Under the pieces are notes generated by a model. It was given only the letters and a program-made list of their open reading frames with translations, searched no databases and had not been told where the DNA came from. A program made the position numbers and the translations under genes. From JACKBC01 sp041391125 (GTDB lineage Bacteria > Chloroflexota > Anaerolineae > Caldilineales > Caldilineaceae), in the NCBI GenBank assembly GCA_041391125.1, contig JAWKON010000024.1, positions 48,298 to 112,297 of the forward strand: DNA of 64,000 nucleotides, given 5' to 3'. Below, in pieces: positions 1 through 9,149 of the stretch (position 1 is its first letter; every line of letters starts with the position of its first letter).

Positions 1-290
1 TTGGCTGGGGTGGGCAAACTGGCCACCCGTACAGGCGCAGCCGGATCGTGAATGTCCAGCACGACCAGCTCATGACTCAAACCCCAATAGGCATAGTCTC
101 CCTGCACGGCAATGGAGAGGCCCGCGCCTTCAATGTGCGCAATCAGTTCCAGGTTGTCTTCGCCCAGCCCTGCGTCGACTGGGCCAATCCGTTGCTCGGT
201 TGGGGCAGGAAGGAGCGCAGTGCAGCCGCTGGCACTCACCGTGAATAGAATGAAAACGTATAAAATAAGGATTGACCGTTTCGTAAGCAT
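1..290 (-). CDS. LVIVD-repeat lipoprotein, 3' part missing (runs off window)
   Basis: Translation of the minus strand from an ATG at 290 gives a hydrophobic signal sequence ending in a Ser-Gly-Cys-Thr lipobox-like site, then a stretch with LELIAHIEGAGLSIAVQGDY and VVLDIHDPAAPVRVASLP. This is the LVIVD pattern (surface beta-propeller-like repeats of unknown ligand) and it closely parallels the start of the full-length protein at 6840-8702. A GAAGGAG ribosome site lies about 8 bases before the ATG. The frame is open to base 1, so only about 96 residues are seen. It is presumably membrane-anchored and extracytoplasmic. The biological role is unknown. Confidence 0.8.
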   Translation of the reverse strand, partial: MLTKRSILILYVFILFTVSASGCTALLPAPTEQRIGPVDAGLGEDNLELIAHIEGAGLSIAVQGDYAYWGLSHELVVLDIHDPAAPVRVASLPTPA

Positions 291-374
291 GATCGTGACT
301 CCTTCGAGCCGTGATTGACTCCGTACGGCAAGGCGGAGTGTAAAATGCCCGTCTTGCCGCATCCATACCGCTCG

Positions 375-803
375 TCAGGCTGGAGCCGACGTGGGCATGA
401 CGCCCAACTGCTGCAACATACCCAGCGCATCCCAATTGGTCCACGCTTCCACGATTTTGCCATCGGCAATGCGATCAATGCTGATGCCGGTGATGCTCAT
501 CTGCCGCCCGGTGGGCGGAATGCCCATGATTTCACCGCTGTGGATGCCCGTCGCCTGCCAGCGGGTCGTAACTTTGTCCCCCTCGGCCAGCTGATCGTGC
601 AAGGTAAAGTGCAGCCCGGCAAAAGCCGCCCGATACATGGCAATGACCTGTTTGAAGGCGGCCAGCCCTTCAATGCCCGGCGCCGCGGGATCGTGAAAGC
701 GCATGTCTGCGCTGTGGATGGTTCCCACGGCGTCGATGCAGCCTTCATTCCAGAGCGTTTCATAGCTGCTGCGCACCAATGCTTTGTTCTGTTCGCTTGT
801 CAT
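375..803 (-). CDS. SnoaL-like / ester cyclase family protein (NTF2 fold)
   Basis: A 142-residue protein with the SnoaL/ester-cyclase signature: FHDPAAPGIEGLAAF near residue 36, a GDKVTTRW stretch and a GIPPTGR loop followed by an Asp-Gly-Lys-Ile-Glu-Trp tail. These small cone-shaped (NTF2-like) proteins act as polyketide cyclases, isomerases or carriers, and the substrate cannot be predicted from sequence. A strong AAAGGAAA site precedes the ATG. It lies 22 bp downstream of a paralogue (826-1233), so the two probably share a transcript. Family assignment is solid but function is open. Confidence 0.85.
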   Translation of the reverse strand: MTSEQNKALVRSSYETLWNEGCIDAVGTIHSADMRFHDPAAPGIEGLAAFKQVIAMYRAAFAGLHFTLHDQLAEGDKVTTRWQATGIHSGEIMGIPPTGRQMSITGISIDRIADGKIVEAWTNWDALGMLQQLGVMPTSAPA

Positions 804-825
804 GATTCTATTTTCCTTTCGGTTT

Positions 826-1233
826 TTATCCGGGTCCCATCTGGACGCCTAACTGCTGCATCAGCACCGGCATTTCAAAGTAGACGCGCCCGCGCTTGAT
901 CTTGCCGTTCTCCAGGTCATAGATGACGCAGAAGGGCACGCGCACCGTTTTGCCCGTGGCCGGGATGCCCGCAAACTCACCAATATGTTTCCCCACAAAG
1001 TCGGCTTCGATCACGGCGTGCTGATCCACAAAGATGGTAGTCTTGGTCTCCGCTTTGGCGTCGAAGGCGATCTTATAGAAATAAGCCAGCATCTGCGCCA
1101 CGCCTGCCGGACCGTGATTCTCTTGGCCGGTGGCCATCACGGTAAAGACAACGTCGTCGGCCAGCGTGCTCGCATCCATATGCTCCGATTCAAAGTATCT
1201 CATCATTACATCGCGAGTTCTCTCGCTTGACAT
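826..1233 (-). CDS. SnoaL-like / ester cyclase family protein, paralogue
   Basis: A 135-residue NTF2-fold protein. It keeps the family landmarks AEADFVGKHIGEFAGIPATGK and an ELQLGV-type C-terminus (MQQLGVQMGPG) that matches the MLQQLGVMP end of its downstream neighbour, so the two look like a tandem duplication that diverged. AGGAGGT lies 6 bases before the ATG. The pair is read away from the hydrolase-rhodanese gene end, with a perfect palindrome in between (1265-1290). Specific activity is unknown. Confidence 0.85.
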   Translation of the reverse strand: MSSERTRDVMMRYFESEHMDASTLADDVVFTVMATGQENHGPAGVAQMLAYFYKIAFDAKAETKTTIFVDQHAVIEADFVGKHIGEFAGIPATGKTVRVPFCVIYDLENGKIKRGRVYFEMPVLMQQLGVQMGPG

Positions 1234-1264
1234 GATTAAACCTCCTGTTTAATTACGATCTCTG

Positions 1265-1290
1265 GCTATGGCTATCGTGATAGCCATAGC
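1265..1290. repeat. 12-bp perfect inverted repeat, probable terminator or operator
   Basis: The arms gctatggctatc (1265-1276) and gatagccatagc (1279-1290) pair perfectly around a 2-base loop. It sits between the stop of the hydrolase-rhodanese gene and the start of the SnoaL-like gene, both on the minus strand. There is no clear T-run, so an operator or attenuator is as possible as a terminator. Confidence 0.5.
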
Positions 1291-1442
1291 TGCTTAGGGG
1301 TGGGCAAGGAATGAATTCCCAGCCTGCCACAGCAAACGCTGTAAAGCACGTTCCGGTCACGGCGCCTAACCGGTTTCCCATGTCAGACACAGAATTCATT
1401 CTGTGGTGGGCCCTGTCACCTCCACCGGCAAAGTGAGATCGG

Positions 1443-3128
1443 CTATCCCCACTCCATCCACGAGCCGTCATAGAGGCGAATATGTTCATAACCCATTTGG
1501 TAGAGGACAAAAAGGTTCATGGCGCCGGCGTATCCGGCCCCGCAATAGGTAATGACCGCCTGATCTGGCGTCAGGCCGACCGTTTGCCAAAGGGCAATCA
1601 GCTCCGGCATCGGCAACAAAGTCTGATCGACCGGGCTCAAGTTGTCCGCCACGTACAAATTTAGCGCCGTCGGAATGTGGCCCACGCGCATGTCGGGCCA
1701 GCCCTGTTCGCCGTTGTAAAATGCCGGCGGCAGCGAATCGATGATAGTCACCGCCGGGTCTTCGATGGCCTGCTTGACATCCGCCTTGGTTGCCAGCAGT
1801 TCAGGGCGGACGGCGGCTGTAAATGTGGTCGGTTCGGCTATGGTGGCGCCGGTTTGCAGCGGGCGGCCTTCCGCCGTCCATTTGGCCAGGCCGCCATTGA
1901 GCAATTTCACGTTGTCGTGCCCATAGTAGCGCAGCGCCCACCAGAGCCGCGCTGACCAGATATTCGTGTCTTCATCATACGCCACCACGGTCGACTCATT
2001 GCTAATGCCCAGCCGCCCCATGAGCGCCTCGAAGCCCTCCTTGGGCAGGATCAACAGCGGCGCCACCCCATTGGGGTCGGCAATATCGTTGACGGCATCC
2101 ACATAAACCGCACCGGGAATGTGGGCCGCCGCATAATTGACCAAACGTGCGGCGGCATCGTCTTCGGCCAGGAAGTTACGCGTGTCGAGAATACGCAGCG
2201 TGGGATCAGAAAGATGATCGGCCAGCCAAGCCGTGCTGACCAGCGCCTCGGCATGGGCGTACCCCACCGCCGCCGCCGCTTTCTTCGCCAAGAAATTCTG
2301 CACGGCGGCCATCCACGCCTCAAACTGCGCGTCCAGCACGCCATGTCCACCGCCGTCGATCAGCACGAGTTCGGCATTGGGTATAGCCGCCGCCATCTCT
2401 TCGACGTGCGGAATTGCCAACACTTCTTCATCCGCACCAGCCAACACCAGCACCGGCGCATCAATTGTGCGCAACTGCGCCAGCGTGAAATTGGGCTGGG
2501 TCAACAACAGGTTGCGGTCCTTCTCCAGCATCACCGCCATAATCGACGGGTCCGGCGCCACAGTGCGATACATTTCGCCCACCATGGCATCCCAATCCGC
2601 CAGCGTGACGCCCTTAAGATAGTCGGCAAACCAGGGCTGGAAGCCCGCCGGCGACCAGTTGGCCGAAGCCGCCACCAGGCTCTTGACGCGCTCGGGATAG
2701 GCCAGAGCCATCTGCAAGCCGATAATGCCGCCATCCTTGTTGCCCACAATATGCACGGCGCCAATGTCGAGCTGGTCGAGCAGGGCGACCATATCCGACG
2801 CCATCAGCTCATACGAGAGCGGCTGACCGGAATCGGTGGTGCGCCCGTGGCCGCGGAAATCGACGGCAATGACCTGATACTCTTCGGCCAGAATGGGAAT
2901 AACCTGCGCCAATTGGGCCGAACTGGCCGCCACCGAGTGGATCAGCAGCAGCGGCTCGCCCTGGCCGTGGATTTCATAGTACATGGCGATATCGTTGACT
3001 TGGGCAATGGCGCCGCCTTCCGGCAGCGGTGGTGACGCCGCTTGCGGCTGCGCCATAATTGGCTGGCACGCGCTAATGAGTAGGGCGGCCAGCACTAATA
3101 TAGTGAGCAATTTGTTCATGCGTAACAT
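1443..3128 (-). CDS. Lipoprotein: alpha/beta hydrolase fused to tandem rhodanese domains
   Basis: About 561 residues. The start at 3128 (MLRMNK) is chosen because AAAGGAG lies 8 bases upstream; a longer frame exists but has no such site. Residues 1-21 form a lipoprotein signal with Cys21 (LLISAC). Residues about 45-290 are an alpha/beta hydrolase (IHSVAAS oxyanion region, DFRGHG, acid in AGADEEV, His in GGGHG). The nucleophile elbow reads G-N-K-D-G-G, so Lys stands where the catalytic Ser is expected. Residues about 300-561 hold two rhodanese domains like thiosulfate/3-mercaptopyruvate sulfurtransferases; the second has the Cys loop CGAGYAG. The protein stops right after SWMEWG, slightly short of the usual end. 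It is probably membrane-anchored outside the cell. The fusion is unusual and hydrolase activity is doubtful. Confidence 0.88.
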   Translation of the reverse strand: MLRMNKLLTILVLAALLISACQPIMAQPQAASPPLPEGGAIAQVNDIAMYYEIHGQGEPLLLIHSVAASSAQLAQVIPILAEEYQVIAVDFRGHGRTTDSGQPLSYELMASDMVALLDQLDIGAVHIVGNKDGGIIGLQMALAYPERVKSLVAASANWSPAGFQPWFADYLKGVTLADWDAMVGEMYRTVAPDPSIMAVMLEKDRNLLLTQPNFTLAQLRTIDAPVLVLAGADEEVLAIPHVEEMAAAIPNAELVLIDGGGHGVLDAQFEAWMAAVQNFLAKKAAAAVGYAHAEALVSTAWLADHLSDPTLRILDTRNFLAEDDAAARLVNYAAAHIPGAVYVDAVNDIADPNGVAPLLILPKEGFEALMGRLGISNESTVVAYDEDTNIWSARLWWALRYYGHDNVKLLNGGLAKWTAEGRPLQTGATIAEPTTFTAAVRPELLATKADVKQAIEDPAVTIIDSLPPAFYNGEQGWPDMRVGHIPTALNLYVADNLSPVDQTLLPMPELIALWQTVGLTPDQAVITYCGAGYAGAMNLFVLYQMGYEHIRLYDGSWMEWG

Positions 3129-3236
3129 CTTTGTTACTCCTTTCGGCTGCAATTCGTCTTTTAGATTGAAGAATGATACAATCCATTTTGTATTTGTGAT
3201 ACACCCTTTTTGTTGGTATGGAAAGGTATAGTTTTC

Positions 3237-3518
3237 ATGTCTGCCTTAAATCCTCTGCTCCAGGATATGAGTCGCCTGGAAGCGCAATTAAGCGCTTTTG
3301 AAACCAAGTTCGGTGTGAAATCCGGCGATTTCCACACGGCTATGTTGGCCGGAGAACTGGATGAATATGATGCGCTCGACGATTACCGGATGGAGTTTAT
3401 TGAATGGCTGGCGCTCTACAAGACTTGGTTAAGTTTCAATGAAAAGTATCGCCAACTGCTTGCATGCCAACCGGTAGCCCTCCAAATTAAAGCCAATCTC
3501 CAGCCTGTTTATGCCTGA
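3237..3518 (+). CDS. Small helical protein, putative antitoxin of TumE-like pair
   Basis: A 93-residue, largely helical, acidic protein. The ATG at 3237 follows GAAAGG, and an upstream in-frame ATG has weaker support. The segment LEAQLSAFETKFGVKSGDF, then AGELDEYD and EFIEWLALYK, resembles the short proteins usually encoded directly before DUF6516/TumE-type toxins. The stop overlaps the next start by 8 bp, typical of translational coupling in toxin-antitoxin operons. I infer the antitoxin role from partner and architecture; there is no obvious DNA-binding motif. Confidence 0.6.
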   Translation: MSALNPLLQDMSRLEAQLSAFETKFGVKSGDFHTAMLAGELDEYDALDDYRMEFIEWLALYKTWLSFNEKYRQLLACQPVALQIKANLQPVYA

Positions 3519-4002
3519 ACCGCTTTCCTCGCCGGTTGCCTACGCGGCCTTCGTTCACACGTTGTCAGAGCGCTACCCTATAATTCAGCAGTCAACACTG
3601 GTTTACATTCCCGCAGGCGCTCTCTTTGGGCGCATTGAAGGGATGCTATGCTTTGCAACGGCGGTTGTGCTTTGCGTACAAAGGTATCTGAACTTTGAGC
3701 TTGGCATCATTGAAGGCTACGGCTATGAAGTCTCACGCCCACAGGCTGCGATGGAAACGTTAACTTTGCCGCAGGCTTCGATCTATTGCAAGGCCAGCTA
3801 CCCGCACAAGAATAAACTTTACTGGTATGACTCCTTTCCACATCCGAACCATCCTTCATTAGCCAGCACCCACCCCATCATAAACATATCCATCCTGACA
3901 TAAAGCGCAACCGCATCCTGCGCCAGGGCTGGTTTCACCATGCCAAATCTCCCTTTCTTGATCGAAGAAATTGAGCAAACGGTATTGGGCCAGCACGTTT
4001 AA
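3511..4002 (+). pseudogene. TumE/DUF6516-family toxin, C-terminus broken by frameshifts
   Basis: The first frame encodes residues typical of the TumE-type (DUF6516) toxin family and ends near WYDSFPHPNHPSLASTHP. The family normally continues with a His-rich HHKH region and a PNLPFLIEEIE end. Both pieces are present but in other frames: HPHHKHIHPDIKRNRI in one, and PNLPFLIEEIEQ in a third, ending with TAA at 4000-4002. At least two or three indels (near 3875, 3915 and 3930, the first in a C-run) are needed to restore the protein. It is either a decayed toxin or an assembly artefact. Confidence 0.65.
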
Positions 4003-4470
4003 TGGACGCAGCGTAAAGCTCTTCCTCTTGTGGTCTTCATTGCTCACTGGATGCGAGGCGTGCATCTGTCTGCCCGCCTCGCACCATCTTTCCCCCGTTT
4101 ATTTGCCTACTCCGGCAACACCCAGATTCGGCGTCATGGCGTCAATACAAGTGGCGTCGGGCGCTTGCGTGGGTCAGCCAGGAATTGGTTGATTAAATCC
4201 AAGCCACAGGATGTCAAGACTGCACATGGCTGGACGGCAACTCAAAAATAGAATCCATTGGGCATTTGCTCGGCAGTAGGCTGGCTGAAATAGGGTGGGT
4301 AATAAATGTCAAAGCTATTGGTCAAGATCAAGACGGGCAATGTGCTACTCAGTGGTTCAGTTGGAATCTCCGGTAGTGCAAGCCCCTTGTTTCAGTAGGC
4401 ACACGGTCCCAACGTTTCATTTCGTCGCCCGAAGCTTGTTACCCAAGCGCGCCTGCCGATGGATCGGCGT
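4003..4470. other. Non-coding stretch, no gene seen
   Basis: About 470 bases between the convergent broken toxin and the broken hydrolase. I see no open frame with family resemblance, no RNA gene and no clear hairpin. Confidence 0.5.
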
Positions 4471-5600
4471 CTATCTCTGCATAATGCGCCCCTGGCCTGA
4501 TCGGCGCTCTGGTGACGCCATCCTGCATACCTCCGCAGTAATATACAAACCGGTGGTTGTAGTCCAGGTTCCGGGTCCGGTTGTACCATGACGATCAGCC
4601 ACGTAGGAAAGCCAGGCCTGGGCAGCCGGTCCAAAGTCGCCGTTCGCTGCAACATCGATGGCCGCCGGGACCTTTGTAAAGTCATCCCACCAAAAATTGA
4701 GATTGACAATGTAATTGACGAATTTGTAGTCGTCGACTTGCACGTCATACTTTGCACCAGTCTCGTCATCGGCTGTCACGGTAATAGGTGTGTCGCGCAA
4801 CTGGGCCAGTACAGCATAGAAGTCGCTTTCAAGCTGTGTGGGTAGTATGTTGATCCGCAAATCGCATCATTGGCGCATCGCGGAAGATCGTGTCCAACAT
4901 CCCATTGATAACATCAACATCTCGATAACCTGGTTTACCTCTGGAGGCCAAGGCGAATCCAGCACCATGCTACCGAATGCCTTCTGGATGGTCACGCAGC
5001 AGATAGAAGGCGGGCAGCGTACCGTATGAAACCCCAAACACATCCACGGTTTCGTAGCCAAGTGCAGTGCGCAGATCGGCAACGTCCAGCTAACCGCTTC
5101 GATGGCGCTGTAAGTGAGAAATCATGTCCTTGGGCCGCCAAATCGCTCATAACAGGCGTGGTAGGCGCTTGCACTCCACTGGATCTCTTCAGTAAAGCTC
5201 ATGCCGACCAGCTTCGCCAGATCGGCTTCCATTTCTGGACAGTAGAAGGCCGGTTCCGATAGGTTTGCCCACGATGCTCAATGTAGATGTTGTCATGGTT
5301 GGCCCGTAACAAGCCGACAATGGGAGACTCTGTCGAAGCCACGCATACGCCGGCCCTGCCGCACCTGGCCCGCCGGGGATCGCAATCAGCGGCTCCGGCG
5401 CAGGATTTTCGCCGGTGGCTTTAAAGTTCATGACGTAGAGACGAATGGTGGGGCTAGCGGGATCGCTGCGGTCTTCAGGGACAATTAGATAACCGCATTC
5501 TACCTTTTCACCTTCCGGAATTGAGTATTTGCATTCAGATGGCTCAAAGCGGGGTACTGGCAGATTGGCGGTTGTAGATGTTGGCCGTTTCACCATCTGC
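4471..5600 (-). pseudogene. TAP-like alpha/beta hydrolase, broken by several frameshifts
   Basis: Read on the minus strand, pieces in different frames line up as one tripeptidyl-aminopeptidase-like alpha/beta hydrolase. The N-terminus holds VECGYLIVPEDRSDPASPTI and LIAIPGGPGAAGPAY. The middle holds HDNIYIEHRGQTY, CPEMEADLAKLVG and the nucleophile elbow VDVFGVSYGTLPAFYLL (GVSYG). The end holds AAIDVAANGDFGPAAQAWL and a Cys-rich tail. Frame changes occur near 5250-5290, 5100-5190, 5020 and 4870. No independent signal peptide is seen. In related bacteria such hydrolases can be fused behind a serine beta-lactamase-like domain, and the intact serine hydrolase frame ends only 36 bp upstream, so the two may once have been one gene. 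Confidence 0.7.
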
Positions 5601-5631
5601 TAGGAGAACCCTCATTACGTCCTGACCCACT

Positions 5632-6777
5632 TCAAAGGCATAAAGAGTCCTCATCCGGTCCCAGCGCATTGCCCCATGGTGATGACGGCCAAATCATCGT
5701 CAGGGCCAGGAGGAAGATATTTTGATAGCCGACCTCCGTCCCGCATGATGCACCACGGGATGACCGGCCACCTGTCCCCAATACCAGCCATAGGCATAAT
5801 CCGCGCCAGGTAGTCCAACAGATCGCCAAACCAGGTTGGCGTCTGTATCGTCCACATCTGCTGCCAACTTTCCTCAGACAGGATGCGCTTCCCATCCAGT
5901 TCACCGTGATTAAAGCCTTCCGGGCCAGGCGACTCATCGCGACGCTGGAATAAAGCGTGTCGCTTGGTGCAAAGGCGCGGGTGTATGGCATTTCCTCGAC
6001 TTTTCCCATCTTTCCCGCCGCATTGAGCATATGGGGAAGCGCCAGCGCCGTCGTCGGTACATCCGACAATAAAAAAGTGGTCTGCGTCATACCCAGCGGG
6101 GTAAAGATATGTTCCTGCACATAGTCCTCAAAGAGTTGGCCCGACGCCTTGGCTATGACATCGCCCAGCACGTTATAACCCATATCGCTATAAGCCCAGT
6201 CTTCGCCTGGCGCAAAGAGCAATTGGAGATCGGCCAAACTGCGCACGTAGCGCTCGGCAGCGCCCGCATCCATCTCCACCGCAAGACCTTCCCCTCCCAG
6301 AAAACCGCCACCCTCAGGAAGGCCAGAGCGATGGGTCAGTATCTGGGCGATGGTAATATCGCGATAACGTTCATCGGCCAGCTTAAAGTAGGGAAGATAG
6401 TCTGTCACGTGGGCGTCTAGGTGGAGCTTGCCGGCCTCCACCAATTGCATAATGGCAATCGCCGTAAGCGGCTTCGAAGTTGAGGCTAACTGAAAAACGG
6501 TCCGCGGGGTAATGGGGCGATCCGTATCCATTTCAGCTATGCCAAAACCCTCGGCATAGATCATTTCTCCATTCTGAACAACGGCCACGGCAAAACCTGG
6601 AATTTGGTTCTTGGCCATGCGCGTTTCGACGATTTCCCTGATTTCAGCCACATTCTTGTCTGATAACTTTGATGTCACTGCGCCCGACTGTGTACCTTCG
6701 GGCAACAGCGGCTGGCACGCGCTGATGAGCAGGGCGGCCAGCATCAACATAGTGAGAAATTTATTCTTATGTAACAT
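5632..6777 (-). CDS. Serine hydrolase lipoprotein (class C beta-lactamase-like), C-terminus frameshifted
   Basis: The frame encodes 381 residues with a lipoprotein signal (Cys21 in LLISACQP) and a beta-lactamase-related/penicillin-binding fold: Ser-x-x-Lys in STSKP near residue 100, and YSDMGYN as the Tyr-Ser-Asn-like second motif near residue 195. Such proteins hydrolyse peptides or esters and are often not true resistance enzymes. From about residue 275 the frame loses family character. Family-like residues (WQQMWTIQTPTWFGDLLDYL, PDDDLAVITMG) continue in another frame at 5651-5857. Start and AAAGGAG leader are almost identical to those of the hydrolase-rhodanese gene at 3128. Confidence 0.8.
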   Translation of the reverse strand: MLHKNKFLTMLMLAALLISACQPLLPEGTQSGAVTSKLSDKNVAEIREIVETRMAKNQIPGFAVAVVQNGEMIYAEGFGIAEMDTDRPITPRTVFQLASTSKPLTAIAIMQLVEAGKLHLDAHVTDYLPYFKLADERYRDITIAQILTHRSGLPEGGGFLGGEGLAVEMDAGAAERYVRSLADLQLLFAPGEDWAYSDMGYNVLGDVIAKASGQLFEDYVQEHIFTPLGMTQTTFLLSDVPTTALALPHMLNAAGKMGKVEEMPYTRAFAPSDTLYSSVAMSRLARKALITVNWMGSASCLRKVGSRCGRYRRQPGLAICWTTWRGLCLWLVLGTGGRSSRGASCGTEVGYQNIFLLALTMIWPSSPWGNALGPDEDSLCL

Positions 6778-6839
6778 CTTTGTTACTCCTTTCAGCTATG
6801 CATATTCGGCAATTACGAGTTCATGTTTTTTCAGCCTCC

Positions 6840-8702
6840 TCACGGTGCAAAACGCAGCATAACCAGTCCGCCAAAGGTATCGGCCACGTAGATCACGCCA
6901 TTGGCATAGGTAAGGGAGAGCGCTCTATTCGGCGTTCGGTAATAACCGACCTCATGCGGACTAGCGGGATCGGATATATCGATGATGCGCACCCCGGCCT
7001 CGCCGGCGGCCACGTATGCATACTGTCCCGCAACCATCACATCCGAACCATCTGCCGGCAGCGCATAAATAGCCACCATGCGCGGCGCCGCCGGATGGCG
7101 CACATCCACAATCCACAATACGCCGTTTGCGTCGACTACATAGGCATAGCCATTCTGGACATCAATTTTTACCACCTGCCGATCCATGGCAAACGTACTC
7201 ACGCGAACCAATTGGCCGGACGCCTCCATGCGGGCAAGCTGAAAGCCACCAGCGGGCGTGGGCAAATAGGCCATGGCGCCATCGACGGCCATACCGCTTA
7301 TGTAGCCAATCGCATCGTATTGGGCGACAAGTTGCGGTTCGGTCGGGTTTTCAATATTCAGGATCCAGATGGCGTCCTGGCCATTGCCCACAAAGGCATA
7401 CTTTTCGGCAAGAAAGAGATTGTAGAATTCGCGGCTGGCGTATTTGCCAATAATCACCGGCTGGCCGGGCGCAGTCACGTCGAGGACGTACAGACTGCCG
7501 GCGGCCAGCGCATACATCTGTTGGCCGTTGCAGGCAAAGGCCGTTACGTTATTTTGCAGCACATGCAAATCAATCGTGTGGCATTGTGCGGGATCGGCCG
7601 CGTCGATCCAATGCACACCGCCGTTAAAGCCCGCTAGCACCCAGGCCGAGGTACAACTGGTCTGTACACTGAAGGTGGCGCCCAGGGTTTGGAAATGGCC
7701 AATCTCCACCAGCGCATCAGGATTGGCCGCGTCAAAGATGCGCAGCCCTTCATCGCAGTCGACGAGATACACGCGCTTGTCCGCAACCGCGAGCGTGATG
7801 CCTAATCCTTCTGAGGGGTAGCGGCCTATCTGTTCTGGCAAGCCCGCATCCGCAATGCGCCAAATCAACAATGCGCCACCATCTGTCAGATAAACCACAC
7901 CATCCGTTACGATCATTTCACCAATCCAGCCTTCCACGTCGATAGGTTGGTAAGAAACGATCTGCGTGGGCCGCAAACCATTGATGGTATAGAGTTGGCC
8001 CTGATTGATAAAATAGATGACGCCATCGGCGCTGGTCACCCCGTAGGCCGTTGAAGCGAAGTTGTGGAATGCCCGCGTAACGGGCTGTAATGGATCGCGC
8101 ACATCGATCACATACAGGCCTTGCGTTGAACCAATATAGGCATACCCGCTTAAGGCGGCAATGGATTCACCGGGAACGCTGAGCATCAACTCGGCTATAC
8201 GCTCCATTGCGCCCTGCGTTCCCAACTTCACGACATACAATTTTGAATCCCCAAGCAGATAGGCCTGGGCATCAGCAATCGAGATAGCAGTCAACACGCT
8301 GGAAAATTCTAGCCTGTTCACCTGTATTGGATGCTCTGGATCGCTGATATCCACGGCGAACAGACCATCTGCGCCGTCGATATACGCATACGGCCCGCGC
8401 AGTTCAATCGCGTTGGCCGATATGGGCAGCTCGGCCATCCAGCGCGGCTGGGTGGGGTCGCTAATATCCAGCACCACAAAATGAGTGCTAAATCCCACGA
8501 ATGCACGATTCCCGTTGATGGCAACGCTCAGCATAGAGCCGCCCACATGGCCAATCAGCTCAATATTTTCAGAGTGCGTTGGCGAACTTACGGAGCCCGC
8601 TGGTTGTAGCAGCTTTGTGGATTGTGATGTAAGCGGCTGGCAGGCAGCAATAAGCGTGGCCACAACCATCAAATAGATGAAAAGTCTATGGAAACAACGC
8701 AT
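6840..8702 (-). CDS. LVIVD-repeat surface lipoprotein
   Basis: About 620 residues. The start at 8702 is preferred because AAAGGAG lies exactly 8 bases upstream; the in-frame ATG at 8708 is too close to it. The signal peptide ends in LIAACQP, a lipobox. The body is a run of roughly 45-residue LVIVD repeats with units such as AFVGFSTHFVVLDISDPTQP, AYIDGADGLFAVDISDPEHP and AYVAAGEAGVRIIDISDPASP, predicted to fold into beta-propellers. It is likely anchored outside the membrane. The N-terminal part of the same family starts again at 290. Ligand and role are unknown. Confidence 0.9.
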   Translation of the reverse strand: MRCFHRLFIYLMVVATLIAACQPLTSQSTKLLQPAGSVSSPTHSENIELIGHVGGSMLSVAINGNRAFVGFSTHFVVLDISDPTQPRWMAELPISANAIELRGPYAYIDGADGLFAVDISDPEHPIQVNRLEFSSVLTAISIADAQAYLLGDSKLYVVKLGTQGAMERIAELMLSVPGESIAALSGYAYIGSTQGLYVIDVRDPLQPVTRAFHNFASTAYGVTSADGVIYFINQGQLYTINGLRPTQIVSYQPIDVEGWIGEMIVTDGVVYLTDGGALLIWRIADAGLPEQIGRYPSEGLGITLAVADKRVYLVDCDEGLRIFDAANPDALVEIGHFQTLGATFSVQTSCTSAWVLAGFNGGVHWIDAADPAQCHTIDLHVLQNNVTAFACNGQQMYALAAGSLYVLDVTAPGQPVIIGKYASREFYNLFLAEKYAFVGNGQDAIWILNIENPTEPQLVAQYDAIGYISGMAVDGAMAYLPTPAGGFQLARMEASGQLVRVSTFAMDRQVVKIDVQNGYAYVVDANGVLWIVDVRHPAAPRMVAIYALPADGSDVMVAGQYAYVAAGEAGVRIIDISDPASPHEVGYYRTPNRALSLTYANGVIYVADTFGGLVMLRFAP

Positions 8703-8768
8703 GGCCATTGCTCCTTTACACAAGAGGTTTGTGCGCAAGAAAAATTCCGCGTAGCCCTCTGTATATCA

Positions 8769-8813
8769 AAAGCCAAGCCCCGGCTAGGGATCACCCAACC
8801 GGGGCTTGGCTTT
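8769..8813. terminator. 15-bp perfect hairpin, possible bidirectional terminator
   Basis: Arms aaagccaagccccgg (8769-8783) and ccggggcttggcttt (8799-8813) pair perfectly around a 15-base loop, and each arm ends in an A/T run. It lies upstream of the LVIVD gene, between it and the ABC operon end, so it may stop read-through from 9150. Confidence 0.6.
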
Positions 8814-9072
8814 GTCATAAAACTTAGTCTGGTTTGCAGAAACGCCATTCGTTGCGCGAACAGCAATTATCTGAAAATCATCCCGTCAATTGTCAATTAT
8901 GCATCGGGGGGAGCCCAACCGATGACACAGCCGCCTCGGTCGGATGGTTTAGAGATAGAAACAATACTCTCACTATAAGCAGAATACGCCATAAATAGGC
9001 AAAGCGAAACCGCCGCCTGGCCTATTGTGGTACTGGTCACGTGATGAGGTTTACGTCTATACTTTGCTCTGT

Positions 9073-9127
9073 ATGAAAAGCGTAGTTTGGCCTTGCCGGT
9101 AGAGCTTTCGAAAACTACGCTTTTCAT
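9073..9127 (-). terminator. Hairpin after sugar ABC operon
   Basis: Arms atgaaaagcgtagttt (9073-9088) and aaactacgcttttcat (9112-9127) pair perfectly with a 23-base loop, about 23 bp beyond the permease stop. The long arms also resemble a dispersed palindrome, but position favours termination. Confidence 0.6.
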
Positions 9128-9149
9128 CATAACCACAGTAAAAATAAAG

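Noticed and set aside
2121..3035. 304-residue plus-strand frame opposite the hydrolase-rhodanese gene
   Set aside because: Arg/His/Gln-rich antisense shadow of a well supported gene.
5632..6777. Antibiotic-resistance beta-lactamase
   Set aside because: SxxK is present, but context and lipoprotein anchoring match the broad serine-hydrolase family; no evidence for resistance function.
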